Shown: positions 26,834 to 35,889, counted from the first letter of the stretch. The stretch is 64,000 bases of DNA from Azospirillum thermophilum (GCF_003130795.1 NZ_CP029352.1:908001-972000); one strand, 5' to 3'. Notes: generated by a model not told the origin, from the letters alone. Numbers and translations: made by a program.

Positions 26834-27844
26834 TCACCGCGCATGCCGGATGCGGGGATTGAGCACCCCGTACAGCAGATCCACCAGCAGGTTGACCGCG
26901 ATCACCGACGAGGCGATCAGCAGGACGCCGCCCTGCAGGGCCGGATAGTCGCGGCGGTTGATCGATTCGATCAGCCACTTGCCGACTCCGGGCCAGGAAA
27001 AGATCGTCTCCGTCAGGATGGCGCCGCCGAGCAGCGTGCCGACCTGCAGGCCGATGACCGTCACCACCGGGATCAGGGCGTTGCGCAGCGCATGCATGCC
27101 GATGACCCGGCTGCTCGACAGGCCCTTGGCCCGTGCCGTGCGGATGTAGTCCTCGCCCAGTACCTCCAGCATGGCCGAGCGCGTCATGCGCGCCACCACC
27201 GCCAGGGGGACGGTGCCCAGAACGACCATCGGCAGGATCAGGTGATGAATGGCCGACCAGAAGGCGTCGTATTCGCCGGCCATCAGCGTATCGATCAGCA
27301 TGAAGCCGGTCACCGGCTCGATGTAATAGAGCAGGTCGAGGCGCCCGGATACCGGGGTCCATCCCAGCCCGACCGAGAAGAACAGGATCAGCAGCAGGCC
27401 CCACCAGAAGATCGGCATCGAATAGCCGGTCAGGCTGATGCCCATCACGCCGTGGTCCAGCACCGACCCCCGCCGCACCGCGGCCAGGATGCCGGCGGGA
27501 AGCCCGACCACCACGGCGAACAGCATGGCGGCCAGCGCCAGTTCCAGCGTCGCCGGAAACAGCGACAGGAACTCGCTCAGCACCGAGTTGCGCGTCACCA
27601 GCGACATGCCGAGGTCGCCGGACAGCACCTGCCCGATATAGTCGAGGAACTGCTGCCACAGCGGCTGGTCGAGACCCATCTCGTGACGCAGCAGGGCAAG
27701 CCGCTCCGGCGAAATGCCGCGCTCGCCCACGCGCACCTCGATGGGGTCGCCCGGCACGAGCCGGATCAGGAAGAAGGTCAGCAGGGTGATGCCGAGGAAG
27801 GTCGGAATCACCAAGCTTACCCGTGTCAGGATGAAGCGCAGCAT
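26834..27844 (-). CDS. dppB: Dipeptide ABC transporter permease DppB
   Basis: 336 residues from ATG 27844 (MLRFILTRVSLVIPTFLGIT). An in-frame GTG at 27853 is the alternative; a GAGTGAG just upstream favours the ATG. The family features are FFLIRLVPGDPIEV, the EAA-like loop VARMTRSAMLEVLGEDYIRTARAKGLS (cut here), and the C-terminal VNLLVDLLYGVLNPRIRHAR. Six membrane spans. First gene after the dppA-dppB hairpin, and 8 bp before dppC. Confidence 0.95.
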   Translation of the reverse strand: MLRFILTRVSLVIPTFLGITLLTFFLIRLVPGDPIEVRVGERGISPERLALLRHEMGLDQPLWQQFLDYIGQVLSGDLGMSLVTRNSVLSEFLSLFPATLELALAAMLFAVVVGLPAGILAAVRRGSVLDHGVMGISLTGYSMPIFWWGLLLILFFSVGLGWTPVSGRLDLLYYIEPVTGFMLIDTLMAGEYDAFWSAIHHLILPMVVLGTVPLAVVARMTRSAMLEVLGEDYIRTARAKGLSSSRVIGMHALRNALIPVVTVIGLQVGTLLGGAILTETIFSWPGVGKWLIESINRRDYPALQGGVLLIASSVIAVNLLVDLLYGVLNPRIRHAR

Positions 27845-28031
27845 GAATCTCACTCACACCAGAACGAAGCGGCCCAACGCAAAACAGGCAAGACGGCGCT
27901 GGGCCACCCTGCCGGCACTTCGTCACGGAAAACAGCATCCCCTCTCCCCCGATGAGGGGGGCGGCACGAGGCTCGACGGCGGACGAGAGGAAGGCCCCGC
28001 ACGTTTTCCCTCGACGGCCCTCGCGGGCCGT

Positions 28032-28059
28032 CCCCTTCCCCGATCGGCCGGGGAAGGGG
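28032..28059. terminator. Hairpin between dppA and dppBCDF
   Basis: Perfect stem CCCCTTCCCC / GGGGAAGGGG with an 8-base loop, 15 bp after the dppA stop and about 190 bp before the dppB start. No T run follows on the minus strand. It fits a partial terminator or mRNA-stabilising stem that leaves the binding protein more abundant than the membrane parts (inference). Confidence 0.65.
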
Positions 28060-28074
28060 TCTGACCGTAACCGG

Positions 28075-29676
28075 TTACTGCTTCAGATCGACGCCATTGA
28101 AGCGATGGATGCCGAACGGATCCATCTTGTAGTCGACGACGTTCTTGTTCAGCACCATGTGCACCACCGAATGCGCGATGGTCATCCAGGGCGCCTCTTC
28201 CTTGAAGATCACCTGGGCCTGCTCGTACAGCTTGGTGCGGGCGGCGATGTCGTTGGTGCGCTTGGCCTGGACGACGAGGTCGTCATACTCCTTGTTGCAC
28301 CACTTCGACACGTTGTTGCCGCCCGGACGGGCCGACTCGCATCCCAGCAGCGTGTGCAGGAAGTTGTCCGGATCGCCGTTGTCGCCGGTCCAGCCGAAGG
28401 TGGCCATCTGATGGTCGCCCTGCTGCAGGCGCTTGCGGTACTCGCCCCACTCGTACTGGACGATCTTGGCCTTCACGCCGATCTTGGCGAGGTCGGCCTG
28501 CATCATCTCGGCCATGCGCTTGGCGTTCGGGTTGTAGGGACGCTGCACCGGCATCGCCCACAGATCCGTCTCGAAGCCGTTCGGGTAGCCGGCGTCGGCC
28601 AGCAGCTTCTTGGCCTTCTCGACGTCGAACGGGTAGTCCTGGATCGAGTCGTTGTAGCTCCACATGGTCGGCGGAATCGGGTTCTTCGCCGGCACGCCGG
28701 AGCTCTGGTAGACGGCGTCGACCACCGCCTTCTTGTCCACCGCCATGCTGACCGCGCGGCGCACGCGGGCGTCGTCGAACGGCTTCTTCTGGGTGTTGAA
28801 GGCGAGGTAGCCGATGTTCAGGCCTTCCTGCTCCTGCACGGCGATCGAGCTGTCCTTCTTCAGGGCCTCGATGTCGGCAGGGTTCGGATAGGGAACCACG
28901 TGGCACTCGCCGGCCTTCAGCTTGGCGACGCGCACCGCCGGATCCGGCGTGATCGCGAAGACCAGGTTGTCGAGCGGCGCCTTGCCGCCCCAGTACTGCT
29001 CGAAGGCCTTGTAGCGGATGACCGCATCCTTCTGGTACGCGACGAACTGGAACGGGCCGGTGCCGACCGGAACCTGATCCAGCTTGTCCGGCGTCCCCTT
29101 CTTCTGCAGGAACGCGGCGTACTCGGCCGACTGGATCGGCGCGAAGGGCATGGCGAGGTTGGCGAGGAACGGCGCTTCCACCTTGTTCAGGGTGAAGCGG
29201 ACGGTCAGGTCGTCCACCTTCTCAATCGACTTCAACAGGGCCGGCATGCCCATGTCGTTGAAGTAGTCATAGGCGCCGCCAGAGATCTTGTGGAACGGAT
29301 GGTCCGCCTTCCACTGGCGCTGGAACGAGAACAGCACGTCGTCGGCGTTGGCGTCGCGCGACGGCTTGAAGTCGCCGACGCTGTGCCACTTGGCGCCCGC
29401 GCGCAGCTTGAAGGTGTAGACCAGGCCATCCTCGGAGATCGTCCAGGACTCCGCCAGGCCGGGAATGACCTTGGTGCCGCCGCGTTCGAACTCGACGAGG
29501 TTGTTGTAGACCGGCAGGGAGACGTCGAAGCTCGTCCCCGTCGTGTTCACCATCGGATTGAAATTCTCGGGACTGCCTTCGGAGCAGTACACGAGGGTCT
29601 TGGCGGCCTGTGCCGGCGCGGCAAGCGCCAGCGCCGCAGCCACGCTGAGCCCGGCACCCAGCATGATGCGCTTCAT
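28075..29676 (-). CDS. dppA: Dipeptide ABC transporter periplasmic binding protein DppA
   Basis: 533 residues. Signal peptide MKRIMLGAGLSVAAALALAAPAQA, then KTLVYCSEGSPENFNPMVNT, which is close to E. coli DppA. Family blocks include GTKVIPGLAESWTISEDGLV, KWHSVGDFKPSRDANADDV, VGTGPFQFVAYQKDAVIRYK, and NPNAKRMAEMMQADLAKIGV. Cluster-5 binding protein for dipeptides; some homologues also deliver haem or ALA. It leads the dppABCDF operon on the minus strand. ATG 29676 gives the only good signal peptide. Confidence 0.95.
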   Translation of the reverse strand: MKRIMLGAGLSVAAALALAAPAQAAKTLVYCSEGSPENFNPMVNTTGTSFDVSLPVYNNLVEFERGGTKVIPGLAESWTISEDGLVYTFKLRAGAKWHSVGDFKPSRDANADDVLFSFQRQWKADHPFHKISGGAYDYFNDMGMPALLKSIEKVDDLTVRFTLNKVEAPFLANLAMPFAPIQSAEYAAFLQKKGTPDKLDQVPVGTGPFQFVAYQKDAVIRYKAFEQYWGGKAPLDNLVFAITPDPAVRVAKLKAGECHVVPYPNPADIEALKKDSSIAVQEQEGLNIGYLAFNTQKKPFDDARVRRAVSMAVDKKAVVDAVYQSSGVPAKNPIPPTMWSYNDSIQDYPFDVEKAKKLLADAGYPNGFETDLWAMPVQRPYNPNAKRMAEMMQADLAKIGVKAKIVQYEWGEYRKRLQQGDHQMATFGWTGDNGDPDNFLHTLLGCESARPGGNNVSKWCNKEYDDLVVQAKRTNDIAARTKLYEQAQVIFKEEAPWMTIAHSVVHMVLNKNVVDYKMDPFGIHRFNGVDLKQ

Positions 29677-30043
29677 TCTTCTAGCCTCCCAGTTCCGGTT
29701 GCAGCGACACAAAATTTGCCAAATCGAATTTGGGTTTCTGGTCCCATTTGGCTCATCATACGGCAAGATGTCAACACGCATCGGACCGTGCCGTCCAGTA
29801 CCGATCGCACCCTTCGGCGGACTTGCGACGGTTTGCAGCGCAACAGAAAACGCTGAATAAAGAACATGCGCGCAGGCGGCCGGACACGATCTTTTATTTT
29901 CACAATGCCCTTGGGACGGATGTGGTCGGCAGCCATGCGCACCCGCCATGCGGGTACCCCGGCAGCCCATGCTAAGGTCCGACGCGACGCGCTGCCGCAG
30001 TGCAGCACGGAGTCTCCAGAACGCCACGCCGGGAACGCGACCG
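29677..30043. promoter_or_regulatory. Divergent intergenic region dppA / DMT exporter
   Basis: 367 bp without a convincing gene, including an AT-rich block around 29710-29760. It holds the perfect inverted repeat CCAAAT-CGA-ATTTGG at 29719-29733, 43 bp before the dppA start. That repeat is a candidate operator for dpp. I see no clear sigma-70 boxes that I would commit to. Confidence 0.45.
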
Positions 30044-30976
30044 ATGTCCCAAGGCTCCCGCTCGGGATCCCTGACCGCCTATGCCCTCTACGCCGCCGGC
30101 ACCGCGCTGATGGCCGCCAATCCGCTGATCGGCCGCGCGGTCGCCCATACGGTGCCCCCGGTCGGAATGGCCTTCTGGCGCTGGCTTCTCGCCTTCCTGA
30201 TCGTCCTGCCCTTCGCGCTCGCCGGCCTCAAGACCCACCGCCACGCGATCCTCGGCCAGTGGAGGCGGTTCCTGCTGCTCGGCGTTCTGGGCCAGGGAAT
30301 ATCCGGCGCCGTCGTCTATATGGGGCTGGAACGGACGAGCGCCACCAACGCCAGCCTGATCTACGCCATGTCGCCGGTGATGATCCTGATCATCGCCGCG
30401 CTGTGGCTGAGGGAGCAGGTGGGCGCCCGGCAGCTTGCCGGAATCGGACTCGCCATCGTCGGGGTGGCCGCCATCCTCACCCGCGGGGAGCTGGAGGCCC
30501 TTCTCGCCCTGCGTTTCAACGTCGGCGACCTGCTGATCCTCGCGGGCGCCACCTCCTGGGCGGTCTACACCATCCTGCTGCGCGGGTCCCGGACGCCCCT
30601 GCCGGTGGTGACGGCCTTCGCGGCGAACGCCTTGGCCGGGGTCCTCGTCCTCGCTCCCTTCTACGTCTGGGAAACGCTGGCGGTCCGCCCGGTTCCGGCG
30701 ACCGCGACGACCCTGCTGTCGATCCTGGGCGTCGCGCTCTTCGCCTCCGTCCTCGCCTTCGTCGCCTACCAGAAGACGATCGCCATGATGGGGCCGGCGC
30801 GGGCGGGCACGGCGCTGTACGTCTCGCCGCTCTGGACCGCCCTGGCCGCGACGGTCCTGCTGGGCGAGCAGTTGCAGGCCTTCCATCTGCTGGGCGCCCT
30901 GCTGATCCTGCCGGGCGTGGCCATGGCGACCTGGCCGCAGAAGCCGGCAACGGCCCCCTGCCCCGCCGAGGCGTGA
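30044..30976 (+). CDS. EamA/DMT family transporter
   Basis: 310 residues with ten hydrophobic helices in two EamA repeats: LYAAGTALMAANPLIGRAVA through LAIVGVAAILTRG, and LLILAGATSWAVYTILLRGS through LHGALLILPGVAMATW-like sequence at the end. ALVYMGLERTSATNASLIY-like residues in repeat 1 (GAVVYMGLERTSATNASLI) and TALYVSPLWTALAATVLLGE in repeat 2 are typical. Such proteins export metabolites or amino acids; the substrate is unknown. ATG 30044 removes a non-membrane leader in the longer frame. Confidence 0.85.
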   Translation: MSQGSRSGSLTAYALYAAGTALMAANPLIGRAVAHTVPPVGMAFWRWLLAFLIVLPFALAGLKTHRHAILGQWRRFLLLGVLGQGISGAVVYMGLERTSATNASLIYAMSPVMILIIAALWLREQVGARQLAGIGLAIVGVAAILTRGELEALLALRFNVGDLLILAGATSWAVYTILLRGSRTPLPVVTAFAANALAGVLVLAPFYVWETLAVRPVPATATTLLSILGVALFASVLAFVAYQKTIAMMGPARAGTALYVSPLWTALAATVLLGEQLQAFHLLGALLILPGVAMATWPQKPATAPCPAEA

Positions 30977-31071
30977 CCCCTGCACCGGGGCATCGACGCC
31001 CCCATTGATCGGCATGGCGATCCGGTCCATCTGTGGGGCGCTTCTGCCGTTCCCCTGCCGCGGACCCCGCC

Positions 31072-31920
31072 ATGCCCCAGCCTGCCGACACCGTCCTGCT
31101 CTGCGCCGATGACTATGGGCTGTCGCCGGGGGTGAACCGGGCGATCTGCGACCTGATCGCCGCCGGGCGGCTGACGGCCACCTCGGTGATGTCGCTCTGC
31201 CCCCACTGGCCGTCCGGGGCGGAAGCGCTGAAGGCGCTGGCCGGCAAGGCGGACGTCGGACTGCATTTCACCCTGACCGACCAGCGGCCGCTCGGCGCCC
31301 TGCCGGGGCTGGCGCCGGACGGGAAGCTGCCGCCGCTCGGCCGGCTGATGAGGCTCGCCTACACCGGCGGCCTCGACGGGCGGGAGATCCGCGGTGAGCT
31401 GGCCCGCCAGATCGACGCCTTCACCGCCGCCTGGGGTGGCCCGCCCGCCTACATCGACGGGCACCAGCATGTCCACCAGCTTCCCACCGTGCGCGACGCG
31501 GTGGTCGAGGCGCTGGCCGGGCTGCCCGGCGCCTATGTCAGGGCGTGCGGCGAGCCGGCCGGCGCCGTGCTGCGCCGGGGAATCTCGGTTCCGAAGACCC
31601 TGCTGATCGGCGGCCTCGGAGGCGGACTGGCCCGGATGGTGCGGCGGCGTAGCATCCCGGCGAACGACCGCTTCGCCGGGGTCTACGACTTCTCGGGCCG
31701 CATCCCCTTCGGCGCGCTGATGGCCCGCTTCCTCGACGAGCCGCGCGGCCGGACGCTGGTCATGGTGCATCCCGGCATCCCCGACGAGGCGCTGCGGCAG
31801 GCCGACAGCCTCGTCGAGCAGCGCCGCGTCGAGTACGATTATCTGAGGGGGCCGGAGTTCGCCGCCCTGCTGGCGGAGCGGGGATTGCGGCTGGGCCGTT
31901 TTCGCGACCTTCCCGGCTGA
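31072..31920 (+). CDS. ChbG/HpnK family deacetylase
   Basis: 282 residues of the YdjC-like fold. The first block, VLLCADDYGLSPGVNRAICD, has the metal/catalytic DD pair. KADVGLHFTLTDQRPLG carries the metal His, and YIDGHQHVHQLPTVRDAVV a further His cluster. The C-terminal motif is TLVMVHPGIPDEALR. Members remove acetyl groups from chito-oligosaccharides (ChbG) or act in hopanoid synthesis (HpnK). No chitin or hopanoid genes are adjacent, so the exact role is open. Confidence 0.85.
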   Translation: MPQPADTVLLCADDYGLSPGVNRAICDLIAAGRLTATSVMSLCPHWPSGAEALKALAGKADVGLHFTLTDQRPLGALPGLAPDGKLPPLGRLMRLAYTGGLDGREIRGELARQIDAFTAAWGGPPAYIDGHQHVHQLPTVRDAVVEALAGLPGAYVRACGEPAGAVLRRGISVPKTLLIGGLGGGLARMVRRRSIPANDRFAGVYDFSGRIPFGALMARFLDEPRGRTLVMVHPGIPDEALRQADSLVEQRRVEYDYLRGPEFAALLAERGLRLGRFRDLPG

Positions 31921-31939
31921 GCGGAGCCGGCGGCGCCGC

Positions 31940-33586
31940 TCAGTCGTCCTCGCCCGGTTCGCCGTCGCCATGCTCCCAGGCGCGGCGGCGCAGCTTGAAC
32001 CGCTGCACCTTTCCCGTCTCGGTGCGCGGCAGGGCGTGCAGGAACTCCACCGACCGCGGGTACTTGTAGGGGGCGATGTGGTCCTTGACGAAGGACTGCA
32101 GCGCCTCCGCCAGCCGTTCATCCGGCTCAACCCCGTCGCGGATCACGACGAAGGCCTTGGGGATCGTCCCGCGCACCGGGTCGGGAGCGGCCACCACCGC
32201 GCATTCCTCGACCAGCTCGTGGTTGAGGAGGACGTTCTCGACCTCCAGGCCGGAGATCTTGTAGCCGGCGGAGACGATCAGGTCGTCCGTGCGGGCGTGG
32301 TACCAGAAGTACCCCTCCTCATCGATGTGGAAGGCGTCGCCGGTCAGGTTCCAGCCGTTCTGGACATAGGTCTCCTGCCGCGGATCGTCGAGATAGAGGC
32401 AGCCGGTCGGCCCGCGCACCGCAAGCCGCCCGACCTGGCCCGTCGGCACCGGGCGGAACTGGTCGTCCACCACCATGGCCTCATAGCCCGGAACCGGCTT
32501 GCCCGTGGCGCCCGGCCGCACCTGCCCCGGCACGGCGTGGATCACCGCGTTCAGCATCTCCGTCGTGCCGAGGCTGTCCAGGATCTCGATCCCCGTCGCG
32601 TCGCGCCATGCCTCGAAGGTCGACAGCGGCAGCGGCTCGCCCGCCGACACGCAGAGCCGCAGGGACGACAGGGCGGGCGCCACGCGGGCGTCGCTCTCGA
32701 TCACCGACAGCATGCCGCGATAGACGGTCGGCACGGTGAACATCACCGTCGCCTTGTGCCGGATGACGGCGTCCAGCAGACGCTCCGAGGTTCCCCGCTC
32801 CACCAGCACCACCGAGGCTCCGATGCGCAGCGGAAACAGCAGCATGCCGCCCAGCCCGTAGGCGAAGGCCATCGTCGGCGAGCCGCAGAACACGTCGTCC
32901 GCCGTGGTGCGCAGGATCGAGCGCGGCGAGAGGTCGGCGATGGCCAGCAGGTGCCGGTGCTGGTGCGCGGCCGCCTTCGGCGTACCCGTGGTGCCGGAGG
33001 TGAAGGCGACCACGGCGACGTCGTCGGCCGCCGTATCCGCCGGGGTGAAGCCGGCCGGCTTGCCGGCGATCCGCCGCTCCAGCTCGCCGCCGTGGAAGGA
33101 GGCGATGCGCATCGACGGTTCCGCCGCCTCTTCCAGGTCGGCCAGATAGCGGACGTCGCACAGCGCCATGGTGGCGGCGGCGCGGCGCATCACGTCGGCC
33201 AGTTCGCCGGCGCGCAGCAGCGGCATGGTCGGCACCAGCACCGCCCCGGCCTTGATCACCGCCAGCCAGCAAGCGGCCAGCATCGGCGTGTTCGGGCCGC
33301 GCAGAAGCACCCGGTTGCCGGGAACGACGCCGTAATCCTCGGTCAGCACGCGGGCGATGCGGTCGACCGTGTCGCGCAGCCGGCCATAGCTCCAGGTCTC
33401 GTCGGCGCCGATCAGGCAGGGGCGCTCGTCCCAGCCGCGCTCCCGCCAGCCGTCGATCAGGGAGGAGACCGCGTTCAGGCGATCGGGATAGGCCAGTTCC
33501 GGCCGGTCGAACAGAAAGGTCGGGCGCTGGGACGGCGGCGGCAGCCGGTCACGGGTGAAACTGTCGATATGCCCGGAAAAAGCCAT
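31940..33586 (-). CDS. Acyl-CoA synthetase, benzoate/2-aminobenzoate-CoA ligase-like
   Basis: 548 residues of the ANL superfamily. The P-loop is VVAFTSGTTGTPKAAAHQH, followed by CVSAGEPLPLSTFEAW, the adenylate motif LDSLGTTEMLNAVI, LTGDAFHIDEEGYFWYHART, and the C-terminal lysine region LPRTETGKVQRFKLRR. The SGYKISGLEVENVLLNH-type hinge is present (SAGYKISGLEVENVLL). Overall closest in memory to benzoate- or 2-aminobenzoate-CoA ligases, which activate aromatic acids to CoA esters. No aromatic-degradation genes are nearby. Start ATG 33586 follows AGGAAAGG. Confidence 0.8.
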   Translation of the reverse strand: MAFSGHIDSFTRDRLPPPSQRPTFLFDRPELAYPDRLNAVSSLIDGWRERGWDERPCLIGADETWSYGRLRDTVDRIARVLTEDYGVVPGNRVLLRGPNTPMLAACWLAVIKAGAVLVPTMPLLRAGELADVMRRAAATMALCDVRYLADLEEAAEPSMRIASFHGGELERRIAGKPAGFTPADTAADDVAVVAFTSGTTGTPKAAAHQHRHLLAIADLSPRSILRTTADDVFCGSPTMAFAYGLGGMLLFPLRIGASVVLVERGTSERLLDAVIRHKATVMFTVPTVYRGMLSVIESDARVAPALSSLRLCVSAGEPLPLSTFEAWRDATGIEILDSLGTTEMLNAVIHAVPGQVRPGATGKPVPGYEAMVVDDQFRPVPTGQVGRLAVRGPTGCLYLDDPRQETYVQNGWNLTGDAFHIDEEGYFWYHARTDDLIVSAGYKISGLEVENVLLNHELVEECAVVAAPDPVRGTIPKAFVVIRDGVEPDERLAEALQSFVKDHIAPYKYPRSVEFLHALPRTETGKVQRFKLRRRAWEHGDGEPGEDD

Positions 33587-33739
33587 GCGCCACCTTTCCT
33601 CCCCGACTGCCCGGCCCGACTGCCAGCATTGATGCTCGGCGGAGAACGGCCCCGGAGCGCGCGCGACGAGGCGGTGCGCGGTCCATGGCTGGTTCCGTCC
33701 TCCCTGGCGGTTCGCTCGCCGGCGCCGCCTTGTTTGTTT

Positions 33740-33780
33740 GCACTCGACTATAGTGCGGGGCTGCATGGCTGAGCCATGCA
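33740..33780. promoter_or_regulatory. Two palindromes upstream of the CoA ligase
   Basis: GCACT-N7-AGTGC at 33740-33756, and the perfect repeat TGCATGGCT-G-AGCCATGCA at 33762-33780. They lie 154-194 bp before the ligase start and just past the end of the upstream minus-strand gene. They may be regulator sites, or the second may end the upstream transcript. No regulator gene is adjacent. Confidence 0.45.
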
Positions 33781-33854
33781 AGGAGCGAATGGTGGCAGGG
33801 CCAGCAATCGCCATTTGCGGAGGGGATAACCGGCCGAGCCGCCGCTTGCCCCCC

Positions 33855-34388
33855 TTATTCGCTGCTCAAATAGAGGTCGATCTCGCCCTGCTCCATCACG
33901 TGCGCCGTGCCGTGGATGATCCCGTTGGCGACCTGGATGATGCGGTGGATCATCGCGACGGAGGACTGGCAGTCGAGGCGCAGCTTGTCCGGGTCGCCGC
34001 CGTCGATGTCGGCGCCGATGCGGTCCAGCGTGCGGGCGATGACCTGATGCGCCTGGACGATGGTGTCCTCGAAGGGCCGGCGGAACTTGGCCGGCACATG
34101 CTCGTACGCCTCGATGGCGAGGTCCTTGTCGGAGAAGCCGCTGTCGCGGAAATGCTCGGCATAGCTCTTGGGCTGCCAGATGCGGCATTCCTCCAGCATG
34201 TCCGGCATGTCGGGGATCATCTCGATCAGCATCACGATCTCGTTGAAGTGATTGAGATAATCCGTAGCGAGCAACGTCTTGTCGGAGATGTTGGTGCCCC
34301 GCACCCGGGCCCGCCATTCCTCGAAGTCCGCCAGCTCCTCCGGCGGGATGCCGTCGGTCACGGACAGGTCGATGTCTTGCTCTGCCAT
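33855..34388 (-). CDS. Conserved hypothetical protein
   Basis: 177 residues, acidic and mostly helical, with no signal peptide or membrane segment. It begins MAEQDIDLSVTDGIPPEELA, has a hydrophobic acidic helix EIVMLIEMIPDMPDMLEECR, and a His-containing C-terminal helix (SVAMIHRIIQVANGIIHGTA). I do not recognise a family. It sits in the stress-regulator neighbourhood, with a possible EcfG-type promoter about 240 bp upstream. Confidence 0.75.
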   Translation of the reverse strand: MAEQDIDLSVTDGIPPEELADFEEWRARVRGTNISDKTLLATDYLNHFNEIVMLIEMIPDMPDMLEECRIWQPKSYAEHFRDSGFSDKDLAIEAYEHVPAKFRRPFEDTIVQAHQVIARTLDRIGADIDGGDPDKLRLDCQSSVAMIHRIIQVANGIIHGTAHVMEQGEIDLYLSSE

Positions 34389-34626
34389 GCGCGGATCCGG
34401 CCCCGGGGTCCCTGCTCGATGCTGAGGCGAGGCAGCACGGCATACCAACCGTCCGTGCCGGCCCCTTGTGCGATGTCCTTAACGCCCTCTTAAAGCACAT
34501 GCAAGCGCCGCTGCGCACCCGTATTCGAAGAAAAAAAGATGCCGCCGTCGCGATCCGGAAGTCGGACGCGGCCGGCGGCCTTCAAGGGACTGGCGGTTCA
34601 GGGAGGAATCACACCATTGCATCGTC

Positions 34627-34651
34627 AACACCCTTCACCGCGCTTGGTTCC
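34627..34651 (-). promoter_or_regulatory. Candidate EcfG-type stress promoter
   Basis: On the minus strand the sequence is GGAAC-N16-TGTT, compared with the alphaproteobacterial general-stress consensus GGAAC-N16/17-CGTT (one mismatch). It points at the hypothetical gene starting at 34388. Short degenerate motif, so confidence is modest. Confidence 0.35.
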
Positions 34652-34676
34652 CGCGACCACCCGATATTTGTAGACA

Positions 34677-34770
34677 AAGAAAAACGCGCCGGCCTTGGGG
34701 GAATGCCGGCGCGTTGGAGGATCGGGAACACTCGCCTTGCCCTCTCGCGGCTTTCGCCTGAGGGCATTGT
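34677..34770 (-). ncRNA. Candidate small RNA with intrinsic terminator
   Basis: Read on the minus strand: a hairpin GCCCT..AGGGC (34765-34739) capped by GGC-GAAA-GCC, a GNRA tetraloop. An unpaired linker containing CCUCC, complementary to a Shine-Dalgarno sequence, follows. Then comes an 11-bp stem AACGCGCCGGC / GCCGGCGCGTT (34715-34683) running into UUUUUCUUU. This is a complete sRNA-like architecture with no protein gene on either strand. The 5' end is an estimate. Confidence 0.5.
34683..34715 (-). terminator. Rho-independent terminator of the candidate sRNA
   Basis: 11-bp perfect GC-rich stem with an 11-base loop, followed on the minus strand by TTTTTCTTT. No coding gene lies within 300 bp upstream of it on that strand, so it probably ends an RNA gene. 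Confidence 0.7.
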
Positions 34771-35064
34771 CAGAGTACACCGCTAAGTCTTTCCGATCGG
34801 TTAAGATGCTTACGCGCCTCGGGAAAAACCTGATGCCGGCAAAACAACCTCGAAATATCTACTCCCCTTTATGGGATAATTTTATCCCCGCTGGGTAATC
34901 CTATTACGGTATCTCGAATAATCCTTTCGGAATCACTCCCGATGTGCCGTGGACTGCGCCATATGAACGTCTCCTGAAAGGCGCGCCGAACAGCAATCTT
35001 TCAGCAGCGACGGGACGCGGCGTTGCCGGGGAACGGCACGCCGGAACACGGCACGGGGAGAATT

Positions 35065-35862
35065 ATGGAGCAGGACAGCCGCCACCTGATGGAGCATTTG
35101 CCCTATCTGCGTCGCTATGCCCGCGCTTTGACGGGGACGCCGGGCAAGGGCGATGCCCTGGTGACGCGGACGCTCGAATGGTTCCTGGAGTCCGACGCTT
35201 CGGCGGCCGGAACCGAGGCGACGCGTGGAGCGCTCTATCGCCATCTGAACGAACTGCAGGACGAGGCGGGCACTCCCGCCCTCCCCACGACACACCACCC
35301 GGTCGAAGCGGCGCTGAACGCCCTGGACGAGACGGACCGGCGGCTCTACCTGCTGGTCAGCCTCGAGGATCTGACGGTTGCCGACGCGGCAATGGTGCTG
35401 GGCCTGCCGACCGAGGCGGCGGTGGAGCGGCTGGCGAAGGCGCGGGAGCGCGTCCGTGCCCGCCTGACCGCCACCATCCTGATCGTCGAGGACGACGCCA
35501 TCATCGCCTTCGACCTGGCGGAGACGGTGCGCGGCATGGGCCACAAGGTCTGCGGCAACGCCGCCACGATGGACGAGGCGTTGACGCTGGCCGCCGAGTA
35601 TGTGCCGACGCTGGCGCTGATGGACATCCGGCTGGCCGAGGGCGACAACGGCATCGAGGTGGCGCGCGAACTGCGGCGCCAGCGATTCCTGCCGGTGATC
35701 TTCGTCACCGCCTTCCCGGACGAGCTGTCGAAACGGGGGCTGGACCATCTGGGTCCGGTCATCCCCAAACCCTTCACGCGCGACCAGATCGAGCAGGCGA
35801 TCACCCGCGCCGTCTTCATGCCGCAGCCGGAGGATGCCGCGGTCACCGCCCATCCGCATTGA
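35065..35862 (+). CDS. phyR: General stress response regulator PhyR
   Basis: 265 residues. Residues 1-130 form a sigma-factor-like domain (sigma-2-like HLPYLRRYARALTGTPGKGD, sigma-4-like LNALDETDRRLYLLVSLEDL). A receiver domain from about 135 follows, with TILIVEDDAIIAFDLAETV, the phospho-acceptor D187 in ALMDIRLAEG, and the switch Lys in GPVIPKPFTRDQ. In alphaproteobacteria phosphorylated PhyR captures the anti-sigma factor NepR and frees EcfG. No nepR or ecfG is in the window. A HisKA_2 kinase lies 1 kb away, beyond tlyA. Confidence 0.94.
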   Translation: MEQDSRHLMEHLPYLRRYARALTGTPGKGDALVTRTLEWFLESDASAAGTEATRGALYRHLNELQDEAGTPALPTTHHPVEAALNALDETDRRLYLLVSLEDLTVADAAMVLGLPTEAAVERLAKARERVRARLTATILIVEDDAIIAFDLAETVRGMGHKVCGNAATMDEALTLAAEYVPTLALMDIRLAEGDNGIEVARELRRQRFLPVIFVTAFPDELSKRGLDHLGPVIPKPFTRDQIEQAITRAVFMPQPEDAAVTAHPH

Positions 35863-35889
35863 GACGATCGGCGGCGGAAGCCGTCACCC

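Larger units (their letters stand above)
34389..35064. other. Long non-coding interval before phyR
   Basis: 676 bp with no credible protein gene, and the most AT-rich stretch of the window near 34800-34930. It contains the candidate EcfG promoter (34627-34651), a candidate sRNA with a strong terminator (34677-34770, minus), and the palindrome GGGATA-N4-TATCCC (34873-34888). It presumably also holds the phyR promoter. Confidence 0.6.

Noticed and set aside
28032..28059. Dispersed repeat such as a REP element
   Set aside because: I found no second copy in the window. Position right after dppA fits a transcript-end stem better.
34681..34765. tRNA gene
   Set aside because: The paired stems do not make a cloverleaf and no T-loop sequence is present. 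The pattern is hairpin plus terminator.
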